A stretch of 64,000 nt of DNA from Nonomuraea dietziae (GCF_014195505.1 NZ_JACIBV010000001.1:2046001-2110000), one strand, 5' to 3'; shown: positions 50,544 through 59,451, numbered from the stretch's first letter. Notes: a model not told the origin generated them from the sequence alone. Numbers and translations are program-made.

Positions 50544-51026
50544 ATGCGCGTCACCGTCCTGTCCGACACGCACGCGCCGCGCCGGTGGCGGTCGTGCCCG
50601 CCGAGGGTGGCGGCGCACCTGCGCGGGGCCGACCTGATCCTGCACGCGGGGGACGTGTGCGTGCCCTCCGTCCTGGACGAGCTGGCGGCCTTCGCGCCCG
50701 TCCACGTCGTCAAGGGCAACAACGACGGGCCCGACGTGGTGGCGCCGGAGACCCTCCAGCTGGAGCTGGACGGGCTGCGCGTGGCGATGATCCACGACAG
50801 CGGACCCCTGGCGGGCAGGGGCGTCAGGATGCGCCACCGCTTCCCCTGGGCCGAGCTGGTGGTCTTCGGGCACTCTCACATCCCGATGGACGAGCAGGCC
50901 GAGGGCGTGCGGCTGTTCAACCCCGGCTCGCCCACCGACCGCCGCCGCCAGCCGCACGGGACGGTGGGGCTGCTCACCATCGAGCGGGGCGCGCTGGTGG
51001 AGGCGCGGATCGTGCCGGTCACCTGA
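50544..51026 (+). CDS. YfcE/MJ0936-type metallophosphoesterase
   Basis: 160 residues. Dinuclear metal site motifs: LSDTHAP (Asp, His), HAGDVC (GDxx), KGNNDGP (GNxD), and GHSHIPM (GHTH-type), in the usual order of the calcineurin-like family. Such small cytoplasmic enzymes hydrolyse cyclic nucleotides or phosphodiesters. Its length is the family norm. Upstream of endonuclease V by 30 nt and downstream of the lipoprotein gene by 8 nt, so these three probably form an operon. Confidence 0.88.
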   Translation: MRVTVLSDTHAPRRWRSCPPRVAAHLRGADLILHAGDVCVPSVLDELAAFAPVHVVKGNNDGPDVVAPETLQLELDGLRVAMIHDSGPLAGRGVRMRHRFPWAELVVFGHSHIPMDEQAEGVRLFNPGSPTDRRRQPHGTVGLLTIERGALVEARIVPVT

Positions 51027-51056
51027 GCGCGGCCCGTCCTGTTGGATAGGGGTGTG

Positions 51057-51686
51057 ATGTCCATCGAGGAGGCAGAGGCCGAGCAGGAGCGGCTGCGCCC
51101 GCTGGTCGACCTGGACGATCCGGGGCCCGAGCGGGTGGAGTTCGTGGCCGGGCTCGACGTCGGCTACGGCGGCGACGACGAGGTGACGGGGGCCGTGGTC
51201 GTGCTGAGGTCCGGCACGCTGGAGGTCGTCGACCAGGTGGCCGTCCGTCAGCGCGCCGGCTTCCCCTACGTGCCCGGCCTGTTCGCCTTCAGGGAGCTGC
51301 CGCCGCTGCTGGCCGCCATGGACAGGCTGCGCGTGCCGCCTGACCTGCTGGTCTGCGACGGCTACGGCCTGGCCCACCCCCGCCGCTTCGGCCTGGCCTG
51401 CCACCTCGGGGTGCTGACGGGGCTGCCGACGATCGGCGTCGCGAAGACCGCCTTCGTCGGACGGCACGACGATCCGCCCGCCGCACGCGGGTCGTGGAGC
51501 CCGATCCTGCTCGACGGCGAGGTGGTCGGCCGCGCGCTGCGCACCCGCGAAGGGGTGAAACCCGTCTTCGTCTCGCAGGGCCACCGCGTCAGCCTCGACA
51601 ACGCCTGCTCGCACGTGCTGCGACTGTCGCCGGACTTCAGGCTGCCCGAGCCGATCAGAGCGGCGGACCGGCTGTCGCGCTCGTGA
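51057..51686 (+). CDS. nfi: endonuclease V (deoxyinosine-specific)
   Basis: Repairs deaminated adenine by cutting one phosphodiester 3' of deoxyinosine. Signature residues with ATG 51057 as Met1: Asp34 in VAGLDVGY, FPYVPGLFAFRELP (~69-82, Y71 wedge, E80), Asp101 in VCDGYGLAHPRRFG, and Lys130 in IGVAKTAF. The second motif reads DGYG where DGHG/DGNG is usual, a small variation. 209 residues is normal for Nfi. The adjacent GTG at 51054 could also start. Confidence 0.9.
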   Translation: MSIEEAEAEQERLRPLVDLDDPGPERVEFVAGLDVGYGGDDEVTGAVVVLRSGTLEVVDQVAVRQRAGFPYVPGLFAFRELPPLLAAMDRLRVPPDLLVCDGYGLAHPRRFGLACHLGVLTGLPTIGVAKTAFVGRHDDPPAARGSWSPILLDGEVVGRALRTREGVKPVFVSQGHRVSLDNACSHVLRLSPDFRLPEPIRAADRLSRS

Positions 51687-51705
51687 CCCCACCGGCCCTC
51701 GTGCG

Positions 51706-53175
51706 TCACCGGTGGACCACGGCCGCCCTTCCGTCGCTGCGCGGGTCGCTGCCCGCGGCGAAGGGGCCGGCCGCGACCACCTGAGCGTGTCCCACCCACT
51801 CCGAGCGAGGCGGAAGGGTCACCGCCGGCGCCCCTGAGGCGGTCAGCGCGGCCAGCTCCTCGTGGTCGGCCTCGACGCTGACGGTGTCCTCCCGCTGCCC
51901 GGCCTCGAGACCGCCGACCACGAAGCGCGCAGCGGCCACCGCGGCGGCGGGGTCGGCCCCTTCGAGCAGGCGCAGCAGCACCTGGGTGAGGATCTGCGGC
52001 TGGGCCTTGCCGCCCATCGTGCCCGCGACCCAGACCAGCCGTCCGTGCCTGGTGACCATGACGGGCATGAGGGTGTGAGCCGGCCTCTTGCCGGGGGCGA
52101 TGACGTTGGGCGAGGCGGGGTCGAGGGAGAAGAACGAGCCCCTGTTGTGCAGCAGGACGCCGGTGGAGGGGTCGAGCACGCCCGAGCCGAAGCTGTGGAA
52201 CAGGCTCTGGATGAGCGAGACCGCCCACCCTTCGCTGTCGGCGGCGACGACGGCGACGGTGTCGCCCGTGGCCCTGCCGGTGACGGCCGGTGGGGGCGAG
52301 GGGGTGAGCGCTCGGGCGGGGTCGAGGAGGGCGTCGACGTCCACCGGCACGAAGCGGGGGTCGGCCAGGTGCGCGTTCCTGTCGGCGATGCCGCGGTGGA
52401 AGGCCAGAGGGAGCGGCTCGGTGGCCGCGAGGGCCTGCAGGAGCAGGAAGCCGTGGGTGTTGGGCGGGCTGGTGTGCACGTCGTGGCCGCGCAGGGGACG
52501 GCTCAGCGGCGCGGTGCGCTCCACCTCGAAGGCGGCGAGGTCGGCCAGGTCGAGCACGCCGGAGAGGCAGAGGCGGCGGCCGAGCGGCCCGCCGTACAGG
52601 GTGGAGGGGCCGTGGGCGGCCAGGTCGGCCAGCGTGGCGGCCAGCGCGGGCTGGCGCAGGGTGTCGTTCTCGGTCAGCGGCCTGCCGCCGAGGCTGAAGA
52701 CCTCACGCATGCCGGGGTCTGCGGCGATCAGCTCGGCCGCCTCCGCGATCGCCTCGGCCAGTCCGGGGACGACCGGGGTGTCGTCGGCGTGCCGTACGGC
52801 GGCCTCGAAGCAGGCGCTCCACTTCAGCGCCGCGCCCGCCTCGTGCAGCGCGGCCCATCCCGCGACGGCGCCCGGCACCGTGATCGTGTCGGGCCCCGTG
52901 ACGGGCATCAGGGCGCCGTGCCTGGCCGCGAGCGCGGCGCGGTCGGCCGTGGCCGGGGCAGGGCCGCTGGCGTTGACGCAGGTGATGCGGCCCTCTGGGT
53001 CGCGCACGAGGGCGATCAGGTCGCCGCCGACGGAGGTGTTGTGCGGGTAGACGACGCTCAGCGTGGTGGCCGCCGCCAGCGCGGCGTCGAGCGCGTTGCC
53101 GCCGTTCGCGACCGCCTCCTCGGCGGCGGCCGTGGCCAGGGCGTGAGGGGTCGCGACGGCACAGGTGTAGGTCAT
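51706..53175 (-). CDS. gamma-glutamyltransferase family protein
   Basis: 489 residues, N-terminal nucleophile hydrolase that self-cleaves into two chains. The cleavage/catalytic Thr is probably T306 in ATGDTVAVVAADSEGWAVS, followed by LIQSLFHSFGSGV and AGTMGGKAQPQIL. N-terminal VYPHNTSVGGDLIAL (usual PHxSGxGGD) is altered at the gamma-glutamyl site. There is no signal peptide, so it is probably cytoplasmic, unlike classical GGT. The glutathione or other gamma-glutamyl substrate cannot be decided; this actinobacterium would make mycothiol instead. Confidence 0.85.
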   Translation of the reverse strand: MTYTCAVATPHALATAAAEEAVANGGNALDAALAAATTLSVVYPHNTSVGGDLIALVRDPEGRITCVNASGPAPATADRAALAARHGALMPVTGPDTITVPGAVAGWAALHEAGAALKWSACFEAAVRHADDTPVVPGLAEAIAEAAELIAADPGMREVFSLGGRPLTENDTLRQPALAATLADLAAHGPSTLYGGPLGRRLCLSGVLDLADLAAFEVERTAPLSRPLRGHDVHTSPPNTHGFLLLQALAATEPLPLAFHRGIADRNAHLADPRFVPVDVDALLDPARALTPSPPPAVTGRATGDTVAVVAADSEGWAVSLIQSLFHSFGSGVLDPSTGVLLHNRGSFFSLDPASPNVIAPGKRPAHTLMPVMVTRHGRLVWVAGTMGGKAQPQILTQVLLRLLEGADPAAAVAAARFVVGGLEAGQREDTVSVEADHEELAALTASGAPAVTLPPRSEWVGHAQVVAAGPFAAGSDPRSDGRAAVVHR

Positions 53176-53219
53176 CCGCTCATCGTGCCCGGCCTGTCGG
53201 GGCGGCTCCGTGCCGGGGG

Positions 53220-54674
53220 TCAGATGTCGAGGTCGAGCCTGGCGATCGGCTCGACCAGCTCCTCCTCCTCGTAGGCGAGGTGGGACAGCAGGGCCTCCGA
53301 CAGCACCTCGAGGCGCTCGCGCACGCCGTCGATGGCGTCGGCGTCCTCGACCATGGCCACGAGCGCCGCGTCGAGGTCGGTCAGCAGCTCCGCGATGACC
53401 TCGTGCTCCTCCTGGAGCCGGTCGACGACCGGCGCGAGCGACGCCTGCGCGCTGCTGAGCGCGGGGAACATCCGCTCGTCCTCGATCGTGTGGTGGACGG
53501 TCAGGATCCTGCAGTAGGAGGCGCAGAAGCTGCCGAGGGTCCAGTAGTTCTGCCGCATGGTGAGCCGGCTGATCATCGAGCGGAGCGCCGCCACCTCGCC
53601 GCGGCCCGCGGCGACCTGCTCGACGGCGTCGCGGATCTGCGTCAGCTCCTGGCGCAGCTGGTCGTGGATCATCACCAGGCGCAGGCCGCGCTCCTGCTGC
53701 GCGGCGGGCAACGCGGCAAGGTCGCGCTTGGGCAGCCTGGGCCTGGTCGACTCCTCCAGCGGCCCCCGCGCCGCCGGCTGGACGGCCGGCGGACGCTCAC
53801 GGCCCACCGCCTGCCTGACGGCGGGCGCGACCTCCTCGGCGAAGATCTTGAGGTCGCGCTCGTCGCCCGGCGCCATGACGAAGACGCTCATGCCGTACGC
53901 GTGGGCCAGTTCGGTGAGCTGCTCGGCCCACAGGGAGGGCGGCCCCTGGAGGAAACCCTTGCCCGCGAGCGCCGAGAAGCGGCCGCTGACGTTGTAGACG
54001 CGGCGGATCAGCCCGGGGTCGCGCCCGGCCTCCTCGGCGGCGCGGTCGACGACGGCGCTCATCGCGGCCAGCTCGGACGGCGCGGCGTAGGCGGAGGAGG
54101 GCACCCAGCCGTCGCCCACGCGCCCGGTCAGCTCCAGCATGCGCCGCTTGTACGCGCCGATCCACACGCCGATCGGGTGCGGGGGGAAGGGGCCGGGAAG
54201 CGCGCCCCGCAGGCGGTGGTGCTCGCCGTCGAAGGAGACAGGCTCTCCGGGCGTCCACAGCGCCCGCAGCACCTCGATGCTCTCCTCGAGCGCGGCCACC
54301 GCCTGCCCCGGCGTACGGCGCTCGCCGCCCATCGCGGCGATGCCGTCCCAGAAGGCGCCGGAGCCGACACCCAGCTCCAGCCTGCCGCCGCTGAGGATGT
54401 CGAGGCTGGCGGCGGCCCTGGCCAGCACGGCGGGCGGACGGAGGGGCACACTGGCCACGTCGGGGAAGAATCTGATGTGCTGGGTTCTGGCCGCGAGGAC
54501 CGACAGCAGCGTCCAGGTGTCGAGGAAGGAGGGCTGGTAGGGATGGTCCTGCACCCCGATGATGTCCAGGCCGAGATCCTCCGCGAGCACGGCCTGGCGC
54601 ACGAGCGGGTGCGCGTCCTTCGCCTCGGGCGTCAGGAACGCGCCGAACCACAGGTCATGCGGGAAATCAGCCAT
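53220..54674 (-). CDS. LLM-class F420/flavin oxidoreductase fused to a hemerythrin-like domain
   Basis: 484 residues. Residues ~1-290 are a luciferase-like (LLM) TIM barrel of the F420-dependent type: IGVQDHPYQPSFLDTWTLLS, LSGGRLELGVGSGAFWDGIA, WIGAYKRRMLELTGRVGDGW. A ~40-residue Pro/Arg linker follows. Residues ~332-484 are a four-helix hemerythrin-like domain with iron ligands in MIHDQLRQEL, VHHTIEDERMFP, EEHEVIAELL and LSHLAYEEEELVEP (H/E pattern). The reaction is unknown; the diiron domain may sense or scavenge oxygen or NO for the reductase. It is divergent from an HxlR regulator across 50 bp. Confidence 0.88.
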   Translation of the reverse strand: MADFPHDLWFGAFLTPEAKDAHPLVRQAVLAEDLGLDIIGVQDHPYQPSFLDTWTLLSVLAARTQHIRFFPDVASVPLRPPAVLARAAASLDILSGGRLELGVGSGAFWDGIAAMGGERRTPGQAVAALEESIEVLRALWTPGEPVSFDGEHHRLRGALPGPFPPHPIGVWIGAYKRRMLELTGRVGDGWVPSSAYAAPSELAAMSAVVDRAAEEAGRDPGLIRRVYNVSGRFSALAGKGFLQGPPSLWAEQLTELAHAYGMSVFVMAPGDERDLKIFAEEVAPAVRQAVGRERPPAVQPAARGPLEESTRPRLPKRDLAALPAAQQERGLRLVMIHDQLRQELTQIRDAVEQVAAGRGEVAALRSMISRLTMRQNYWTLGSFCASYCRILTVHHTIEDERMFPALSSAQASLAPVVDRLQEEHEVIAELLTDLDAALVAMVEDADAIDGVRERLEVLSEALLSHLAYEEEELVEPIARLDLDI

Positions 54675-54680
54675 AGGACC

Positions 54681-54709
54681 TACACTACATAAGTGGCTTA
54701 CGAAGTGTA
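54681..54709. promoter_or_regulatory. HxlR operator candidate
   Basis: TACACT (54681-54686) and AGTGTA (54704-54709) are inverted repeats with 17 bases between, and AAGTGGCTTAC / AAGTGTAAGTA are near direct repeats inside. It fills the 50-bp gap between the divergent LLM-hemerythrin and HxlR genes and should be the HxlR site. Confidence 0.5.
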
Positions 54710-54724
54710 AGTAGAGGAGGCCCG

Positions 54725-55072
54725 ATGTCCTTCCCCGAGGCGCTCAGCCGGCACTGCCCGCGGTTCCAGATCGCGATCGAGCTGGTCGGGCGCAGGTGGA
54801 ACGGCGTCATCCTGCTGGCGCTCGCCAGGGGCGCCACGCGCTACGGCGAGCTGCGCGACGACGTCCCCGGCCTGTCGGAGCGGCTGCTCGCCCAGCGCCT
54901 TCGCGAACTGGAGGAGGCGGGGGTGGTGGCCCGCGAGGTGACGCCGACCACGCCCGTCCAGATCCGCTACACGCTCACCGAGAGCGGCGCGGCCCTGGTC
55001 GAGGCGATGCGCCCGCTGATGGCGTGGGCCGACCAGTGGGCGGCCCTGCCCGCGGATCAGTCGGCGACGTAG
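54725..55072 (+). CDS. HxlR-family winged-helix regulator
   Basis: 115 residues. HxlR signature: HCPRFQIAIELVGRRWNGVI (Cys in the first helix), LALARGATRYGELRDDVPGL, SERLLAQRLRELEEAGVVAR and a wing REVTPTTPVQIRYTLTESG. Members often sense aldehydes or oxidants by Cys; one conserved Cys (HCPRF) is present. GGAGG is at the start. It is divergent from the LLM-hemerythrin fusion, its likely target. Its 3' end overlaps the convergent secreted-protein gene by 16 nt. Confidence 0.9.
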   Translation: MSFPEALSRHCPRFQIAIELVGRRWNGVILLALARGATRYGELRDDVPGLSERLLAQRLRELEEAGVVAREVTPTTPVQIRYTLTESGAALVEAMRPLMAWADQWAALPADQSAT

Positions 55073-55666
55073 CCGATCGAGCGCACCTCGTAGCCCCGCG
55101 CCTTGGAGCCCTTGACGTGCATCAGCATCGCGCCGCCCTCGTAGGACCAGGCACAGACGCTCGCCTGGCAGCCCTGGAAGGTGTACGGCACGCCCTTGGG
55201 GTCCCACTTCACCCTGAAGATCGTCTTGACCGCGGCCGCGCTCGCGACCTCCCTGCCCTGGTTGCGGTCACCCTTGTGCCAGGCGTCGAGCAGGTGCTTG
55301 GCGACGGCGGCCTTCGGCAGGTGGCGTGAGGTATAGACCTTCGTCACCTTGGCGCCTGAGACGATCATCAGCAGGCCGTTGAGCTCGCCCGGCACGCGCA
55401 CGCTGGTGTGCGTGAACCGGCAGGCGCCGCCCACGCATCCTGCGAACCTGTCGGGCGCCCTGAACGGGTAGGCGAACAGGGTGTGCACCGCGGCGGGCGA
55501 GGCGAGCTTCGCCGCGGCGGTCCTGTCGGCGCGCAGCCACGCGTCGAACAGCTTCTTGGCGGTGGCGGGCGGCTTCGGTGCCGCGGCGTGGGCCCGCGGC
55601 GGCGGGGAGCGTCAGGGTCGCGGCCGCCGCTGCGGCGGCCACTCCGGTCAACCAGCGTCTGGACAC
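55057..55666 (-). pseudogene. secreted protein of unknown function with a 1-nt frameshift
   Basis: The N-terminal frame from ATG 55666 encodes a signal peptide (MSRRWLTGVAAAAAAATLTL, then PAAAG), and the main frame (to TCA 55057-55059) encodes a ~150-residue mature domain (LFDAWLRADRTAAAKLASPA, FAYPFRAPDRFAGCVGGACR, HVKGSKARGYEVRSIGYVAD). They join if one extra G in the run near 55602 is removed, giving AHAAAPKPPATAKKLFDAWL after the signal peptide. The length mod 3 is 1, as expected. Cys pairs suggest disulfides. The fold is unknown and it probably acts outside the cell if intact. Confidence 0.75.
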
Positions 55667-55720
55667 GCGCCAAAGGTAGGCTCACGGGCTTGCACGCCGG
55701 TTGCAGCCTAGGGTGGCCTG

Positions 55721-56161
55721 ATGGACTTCCTGGAGATCGCCGTCGAGCAGGCCAGGCTCGGCCTGTCCGAGGGCGGGGTGCCGGTCGGCGCGGCGCTGGT
55801 GGCCGACGGCCAGGTGCTGGGCGCGGGGCGCAACCGCAGGGTGCAGGAGGGCAGCGTCATCCGCCACGGCGAGACCGACGCGCTGGAGCGGGCAGGGCGC
55901 AGGCCGGCGCGGGTCTACCGGCGCGCGACCATGTACACCACGCTGTCGCCCTGCGCGATGTGCACGGGTGCGATCCTGCTCTACGAGATCCCCCGGGTGG
56001 TGATCGGCGAGAACCGCACCTTCATGGGGCGCGAGGACCTTCTCCTCGCGCACGGGGTGGAGGTCGTGGTGGCCGACTCCGCCGAGTGCCGCTCGCTCAT
56101 GGCGGCCTTCATCGAACGCTGGCCGGAGGTGTGGAACGAGGACATCGGCCAGCCGTCCTGA
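55721..56161 (+). CDS. cytosine deaminase, yeast Fcy1-like
   Basis: 146 residues of the small zinc deaminase family, closest in pattern to yeast cytosine deaminase rather than to TadA: EQARLGLSEGGVPVGAALV, IRHGETDALERAGR (zinc His49, catalytic Glu51), TLSPCAMCTGAILLYEIPRV (Cys78, Cys81), and the C-terminal RWPEVWNEDIG. Fcy1 converts cytosine to uracil. No uracil or cytosine permease is adjacent. ATG 55721; a separate gene from its neighbours. Confidence 0.82.
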   Translation: MDFLEIAVEQARLGLSEGGVPVGAALVADGQVLGAGRNRRVQEGSVIRHGETDALERAGRRPARVYRRATMYTTLSPCAMCTGAILLYEIPRVVIGENRTFMGREDLLLAHGVEVVVADSAECRSLMAAFIERWPEVWNEDIGQPS

Positions 56162-56233
56162 CGTGGCGGCGCGTGACCGGCCGGTTACCGAAAATCACCT
56201 CAAGCCGGTACGGCGCGCGGCTAAGGTCGGCCC

Positions 56234-57349
56234 ATGGATCTACTCGCGCGTGCCGCGGAGCTGAAACCCGAGCTGCTGGAGTTCGCGGTGTCAGGCAGGT
56301 TCACCAGGGAGCTCGGCCTGGTGTACAGCCGATTCTTCCCCGACGGGGTCGTCACGGACGAGGCGACCTCCGCGCTGGCCCTCGACCACTTCGCGCTGGA
56401 GTACCGCCTGCCGGGCGGCGACCTGCTGATCGACAGGTTCCTGGCCGAGCGGCCCGAGCTGCACGAGGCCGAGCGGGCGATGGTGCTCGGTTGGAAGGAC
56501 GTCGTCGAGGGCATCTTCGAGGTCCGCACCGTCGCGGGTCCCGCGCTCATCCTGCACAACCTGATCGACGAGCTCACCTACACCGCCCACTCCGACCTGG
56601 GCGAGGACGCCTTCGAGGCGCTCGACCCCGGCATGTTCATGGTCGGCAGGCTCATCCCCGTCACCTTCGACGACTGGATGATCAGCGCCACGCCCGCCGT
56701 CTACACCCCCGACGCGCGCAGGCAGCTGGTGCGGGCCGCGGCCGAGGCCGCGCTGCGCAACCCGGCCAGGGTGTTCCGCAACCCCGCCCTGCTGGCCGAG
56801 GCCTGGCAGATCCAGGCGGCGCAGCGGCGGCAGTTCACCGAGCACTTCGGCTCCGACCTGGTCGTGATGCAGGGGGCCGAGGTCGCCGCGCGGATGGGCG
56901 CGTTCACCTCGATGAGCTTTCCCGACCATCTGGCGCGGGAGGAGACGGTCGCGCTGATCTTCGACGAGCGCGACGGGCTCGGCTACTACACCGACTTCGG
57001 CGCGGTGGAGGAGGCCTTCGCCGATCCCTCGCTGGTGACCAGGGCCCGCTACCGCGACGCGGTCAGCCGCTACCTGCGCGGCGACTCCGTCTCACCGGTG
57101 CCGATCAGGCGCCTGGCCGCCCGCGATCCCGAACGGGCAGGCAGGCTGTTCGCCACCCTGCTCGGCAGGCGCGGCTTCACCTGGCAGCTCGACGGCGAGG
57201 CGCTGCTGAGGGCGCACAAGCCCGGCTACTTCAGCTCTCCCAGGCTGCCGGCGTGCACGCCCGTGACGGCGGTCATCGCCGAACTCGACCACGACCTCGA
57301 ACAGGAGCACGTCCAGGACCACGGGCACGACGCCGAGCAGCGGGTCTAG
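56234..57349 (+). CDS. conserved hypothetical protein, 371 aa
   Basis: Soluble, mostly helical, with acidic stretches; no signal peptide or membrane segment. Blocks that look conserved: LVYSRFFPDGVVTDEATSAL, VLGWKDVVEGIFEVRTVAGP, PGMFMVGRLIPVTFDDWMIS. The last ~30 residues are His/Asp/Glu-rich (LDHDLEQEHVQDHGHDAEQR), possibly a metal-binding tail. The central domain resembles the region upstream of SEC-C motifs in some plant and bacterial proteins, but there is no SEC-C here. I cannot assign a function. The 3' end overlaps the convergent ligD-like gene by 4 nt. Confidence 0.7.
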   Translation: MDLLARAAELKPELLEFAVSGRFTRELGLVYSRFFPDGVVTDEATSALALDHFALEYRLPGGDLLIDRFLAERPELHEAERAMVLGWKDVVEGIFEVRTVAGPALILHNLIDELTYTAHSDLGEDAFEALDPGMFMVGRLIPVTFDDWMISATPAVYTPDARRQLVRAAAEAALRNPARVFRNPALLAEAWQIQAAQRRQFTEHFGSDLVVMQGAEVAARMGAFTSMSFPDHLAREETVALIFDERDGLGYYTDFGAVEEAFADPSLVTRARYRDAVSRYLRGDSVSPVPIRRLAARDPERAGRLFATLLGRRGFTWQLDGEALLRAHKPGYFSSPRLPACTPVTAVIAELDHDLEQEHVQDHGHDAEQRV

Positions 57350-58512
57350 CCGGGCGGGCGCCAGTCCTCAGGCCACGGGTTGTAGTCGATCTCCAGCGCC
57401 TCCTGCTCGGGACGCAGGTCGGCGGGCACGTGCTGCAGGTTGACCCTGATGCGGTACCACACGCTGCTGCGGCCGCGCATGCCGTCCACCAGCACGTCGG
57501 CGGGTTCGAGGAACTCCACGACCGGCTGGTGGCGGGCCTTCCAGCGCTCGAGCCCGGCCAGCGCCTCGTCCTTGTGCTGCGCCCTCGCGATCTCGATCAG
57601 CGGCAGCTCGGCGCGCTCGGGCGGCGGCCCCTGCGACTCGGCCAGCTCGAGGAGCGGGGCCAGCGAGCCCGCGTGCAGATCCATGTCCTCCCACGGGTCG
57701 CCGAGGGCGGCGAACCGCTTGGGCACGGTGTCGATCGTGAACTCCTCGGGACGGCACCCGGGCACCTCGTCCCACGTCAGCGGTGTGGACACGCGGGCGT
57801 CACGGACGGGCCTGACCGAGTAGGCCGAGGCGACGGTGCGGTCGTAGGCGTTCTGGTTGTAGTCGACGAAGACGCCCTGCCTCTCCTCCTTCCACCACCT
57901 GCTGGTGGCCAGGTCGGGCGCGCGGCGCTCGACCTCGCGGGCGACGGCCTCGGCGGCCTGCCGTACCTGGGCGAAGGGCCAGTCGGGGGTGATGCGGGCA
58001 TAGACGTGGAAGCCGCGTGAGCCCGACGTCTTGGGCCAGGCCGTCAGGCCGTGGTCGGCGAGCACCTCACGGGCCACCTGCGCGGTCTCCACTACCTGGC
58101 CCCACGGCACCCCAGGCACCGGGTCGAGGTCGATGCGCAGCTCGTCGGGGTGGGCCAGATCGGCGGCGCGCACCGGATGCGGGTTGAGGTCGACGCAGCC
58201 GAGGTTGACCACCCACAGCAGCTGGCGGACGTCGGTGACGACGACCTCCTCCGCGCTGCGGCCCGACCGGTAGCGCAGCTCGGCGACCTCGACCCAGTCA
58301 GGACGCTTGGCGGGAGCGCGCTTCTGGAAGAAGGCCTCCTGCTCGATGCCGTGCACGAACCGCTTGAGGATCATGGGTCGTCCGAAGACGCCGCGCAGGG
58401 CGCCGTCGGCGACGGCCTGGTAGTAGCGGATCAGGTCGAGCTTGGTCCGCCCGCCCTCAGGAAAGATCACCTTGTCCTGGCTGGTGATCGTCACACCGTC
58501 GATGTCCGGCAT
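57346..58512 (-). CDS. LigD polymerase/primase domain protein (PolDom), stand-alone
   Basis: 388 residues of the archaeo-eukaryotic primase-like LigD polymerase domain used in non-homologous end joining to fill gaps. Catalytic elements: IDLDPVPG with Asp128 and Asp130, KTSGSRGFHVYAR (161-173; Arg/His contact NTP), and VFVDYNQN (Asp217). DNA-phosphate contact LKRFVHGIEQEAFFQKRAPA is intact. The ligase and nuclease domains of full LigD are missing and there is no ku in the window, so it works with separate NHEJ proteins. A C-terminal stretch (290-388) appears unique. Confidence 0.9.
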   Translation of the reverse strand: MPDIDGVTITSQDKVIFPEGGRTKLDLIRYYQAVADGALRGVFGRPMILKRFVHGIEQEAFFQKRAPAKRPDWVEVAELRYRSGRSAEEVVVTDVRQLLWVVNLGCVDLNPHPVRAADLAHPDELRIDLDPVPGVPWGQVVETAQVAREVLADHGLTAWPKTSGSRGFHVYARITPDWPFAQVRQAAEAVAREVERRAPDLATSRWWKEERQGVFVDYNQNAYDRTVASAYSVRPVRDARVSTPLTWDEVPGCRPEEFTIDTVPKRFAALGDPWEDMDLHAGSLAPLLELAESQGPPPERAELPLIEIARAQHKDEALAGLERWKARHQPVVEFLEPADVLVDGMRGRSSVWYRIRVNLQHVPADLRPEQEALEIDYNPWPEDWRPPG

Positions 58513-58555
58513 GCCCTCACCTTACGCGGCGCCCCCGACAAGATCCCTGACCCCC

Positions 58556-59299
58556 TCAGGAGAAGTCGCCGTGGCGGCCGGCGCCCTCGGCGAAGCGGGC
58601 GGCGCCGTGCGCCGCCTCGCCGAGGGCGGCCACGCCGTGCCGCAGCTCGTTGCCCATCGCCTCCCTCTCCGGCAGGCCGAACTGCTCGAGCGCGGAGAGC
58701 CTGTCGCCTCGCATGCACGCCTGCGGGAACCTGGCCAGGTCGCGGGCGAGCGCCTCGGCCGCCTGGCGGGCCTGCCCTTCGGGGACGAGCCTGTTGGCCA
58801 GTCCCATGCGCAGCGCCTCGCCGGCGGGAACCGGCCTGCCGGTGAGGATCAGGTCCATGGCGTGGGACAGGCCGATGAGGCGCGGCAGCCGTACGGTGCC
58901 GCCGTCGATCAGGGGGACGCCCCAGCGGCGGCAGAAGACGCCGAAGACCGCGCTCTCCTCGGCCACCCGCAGGTCGCACCAGAGCGCGAGCTCCAGTCCT
59001 CCGGCGACCGCGTGGCCCGCGACGGCCGCGATGACCGGCTTGGACAGCCGCATCCTGGTCGGCCCCATCGGGCCGTCGCCCTCCTCGCCGACGTGGTTGT
59101 CGAGACGCTTGAGATCGGCGCCGGCGCAGAAGGTCCCGCCCTCGCCCCACAGGACGGCGACCGAGGCGTCCGACTCCTCGAACGCGGCGAACGCCTCGCT
59201 CAGCGCGTCCGCGGTCGCGCGGTCGACGGCGTTACGGGCCTCAGGGCGGGAGAGCACCACCGTGGTGACGGCGCCCTCCCTCTCGACGCGCACGGTCAT
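58556..59299 (-). CDS. enoyl-CoA hydratase/isomerase family protein
   Basis: 247 residues with the crotonase fold: SRPEARNAVDRATADALSEA (CoA loop), GEGGTFCAGADLKRLDN (oxyanion loop), VIAAVAGHAVAGGLELAL (second oxyanion, GG), then WGVPLIDGGTVRLPRLIGLS. The Glu pair expected of hydratases (at ~115 and ~135) is not clearly there: the second reads LWCDLRVAEESAVFG with a Glu. So hydratase or isomerase cannot be fixed. Downstream of its own promoter region, upstream of the LigD-like gene by 43 bp. Confidence 0.87.
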   Translation of the reverse strand: MTVRVEREGAVTTVVLSRPEARNAVDRATADALSEAFAAFEESDASVAVLWGEGGTFCAGADLKRLDNHVGEEGDGPMGPTRMRLSKPVIAAVAGHAVAGGLELALWCDLRVAEESAVFGVFCRRWGVPLIDGGTVRLPRLIGLSHAMDLILTGRPVPAGEALRMGLANRLVPEGQARQAAEALARDLARFPQACMRGDRLSALEQFGLPEREAMGNELRHGVAALGEAAHGAARFAEGAGRHGDFS

Positions 59300-59451
59300 C
59301 TGCTTCTCCGTTCGTCCGTCCCGGCGCCTTCTCCCGGGCCAGCCGATCGTAGCCAGCGCAGGCGGCGGGTCCGTCGCGGCCGCGCCGAGAGGATCGGTCG
59401 TCTAGGCTCGCCGTGATCCAGGTCATCGGCCGGCAACCAGGGAGGGGCGAG

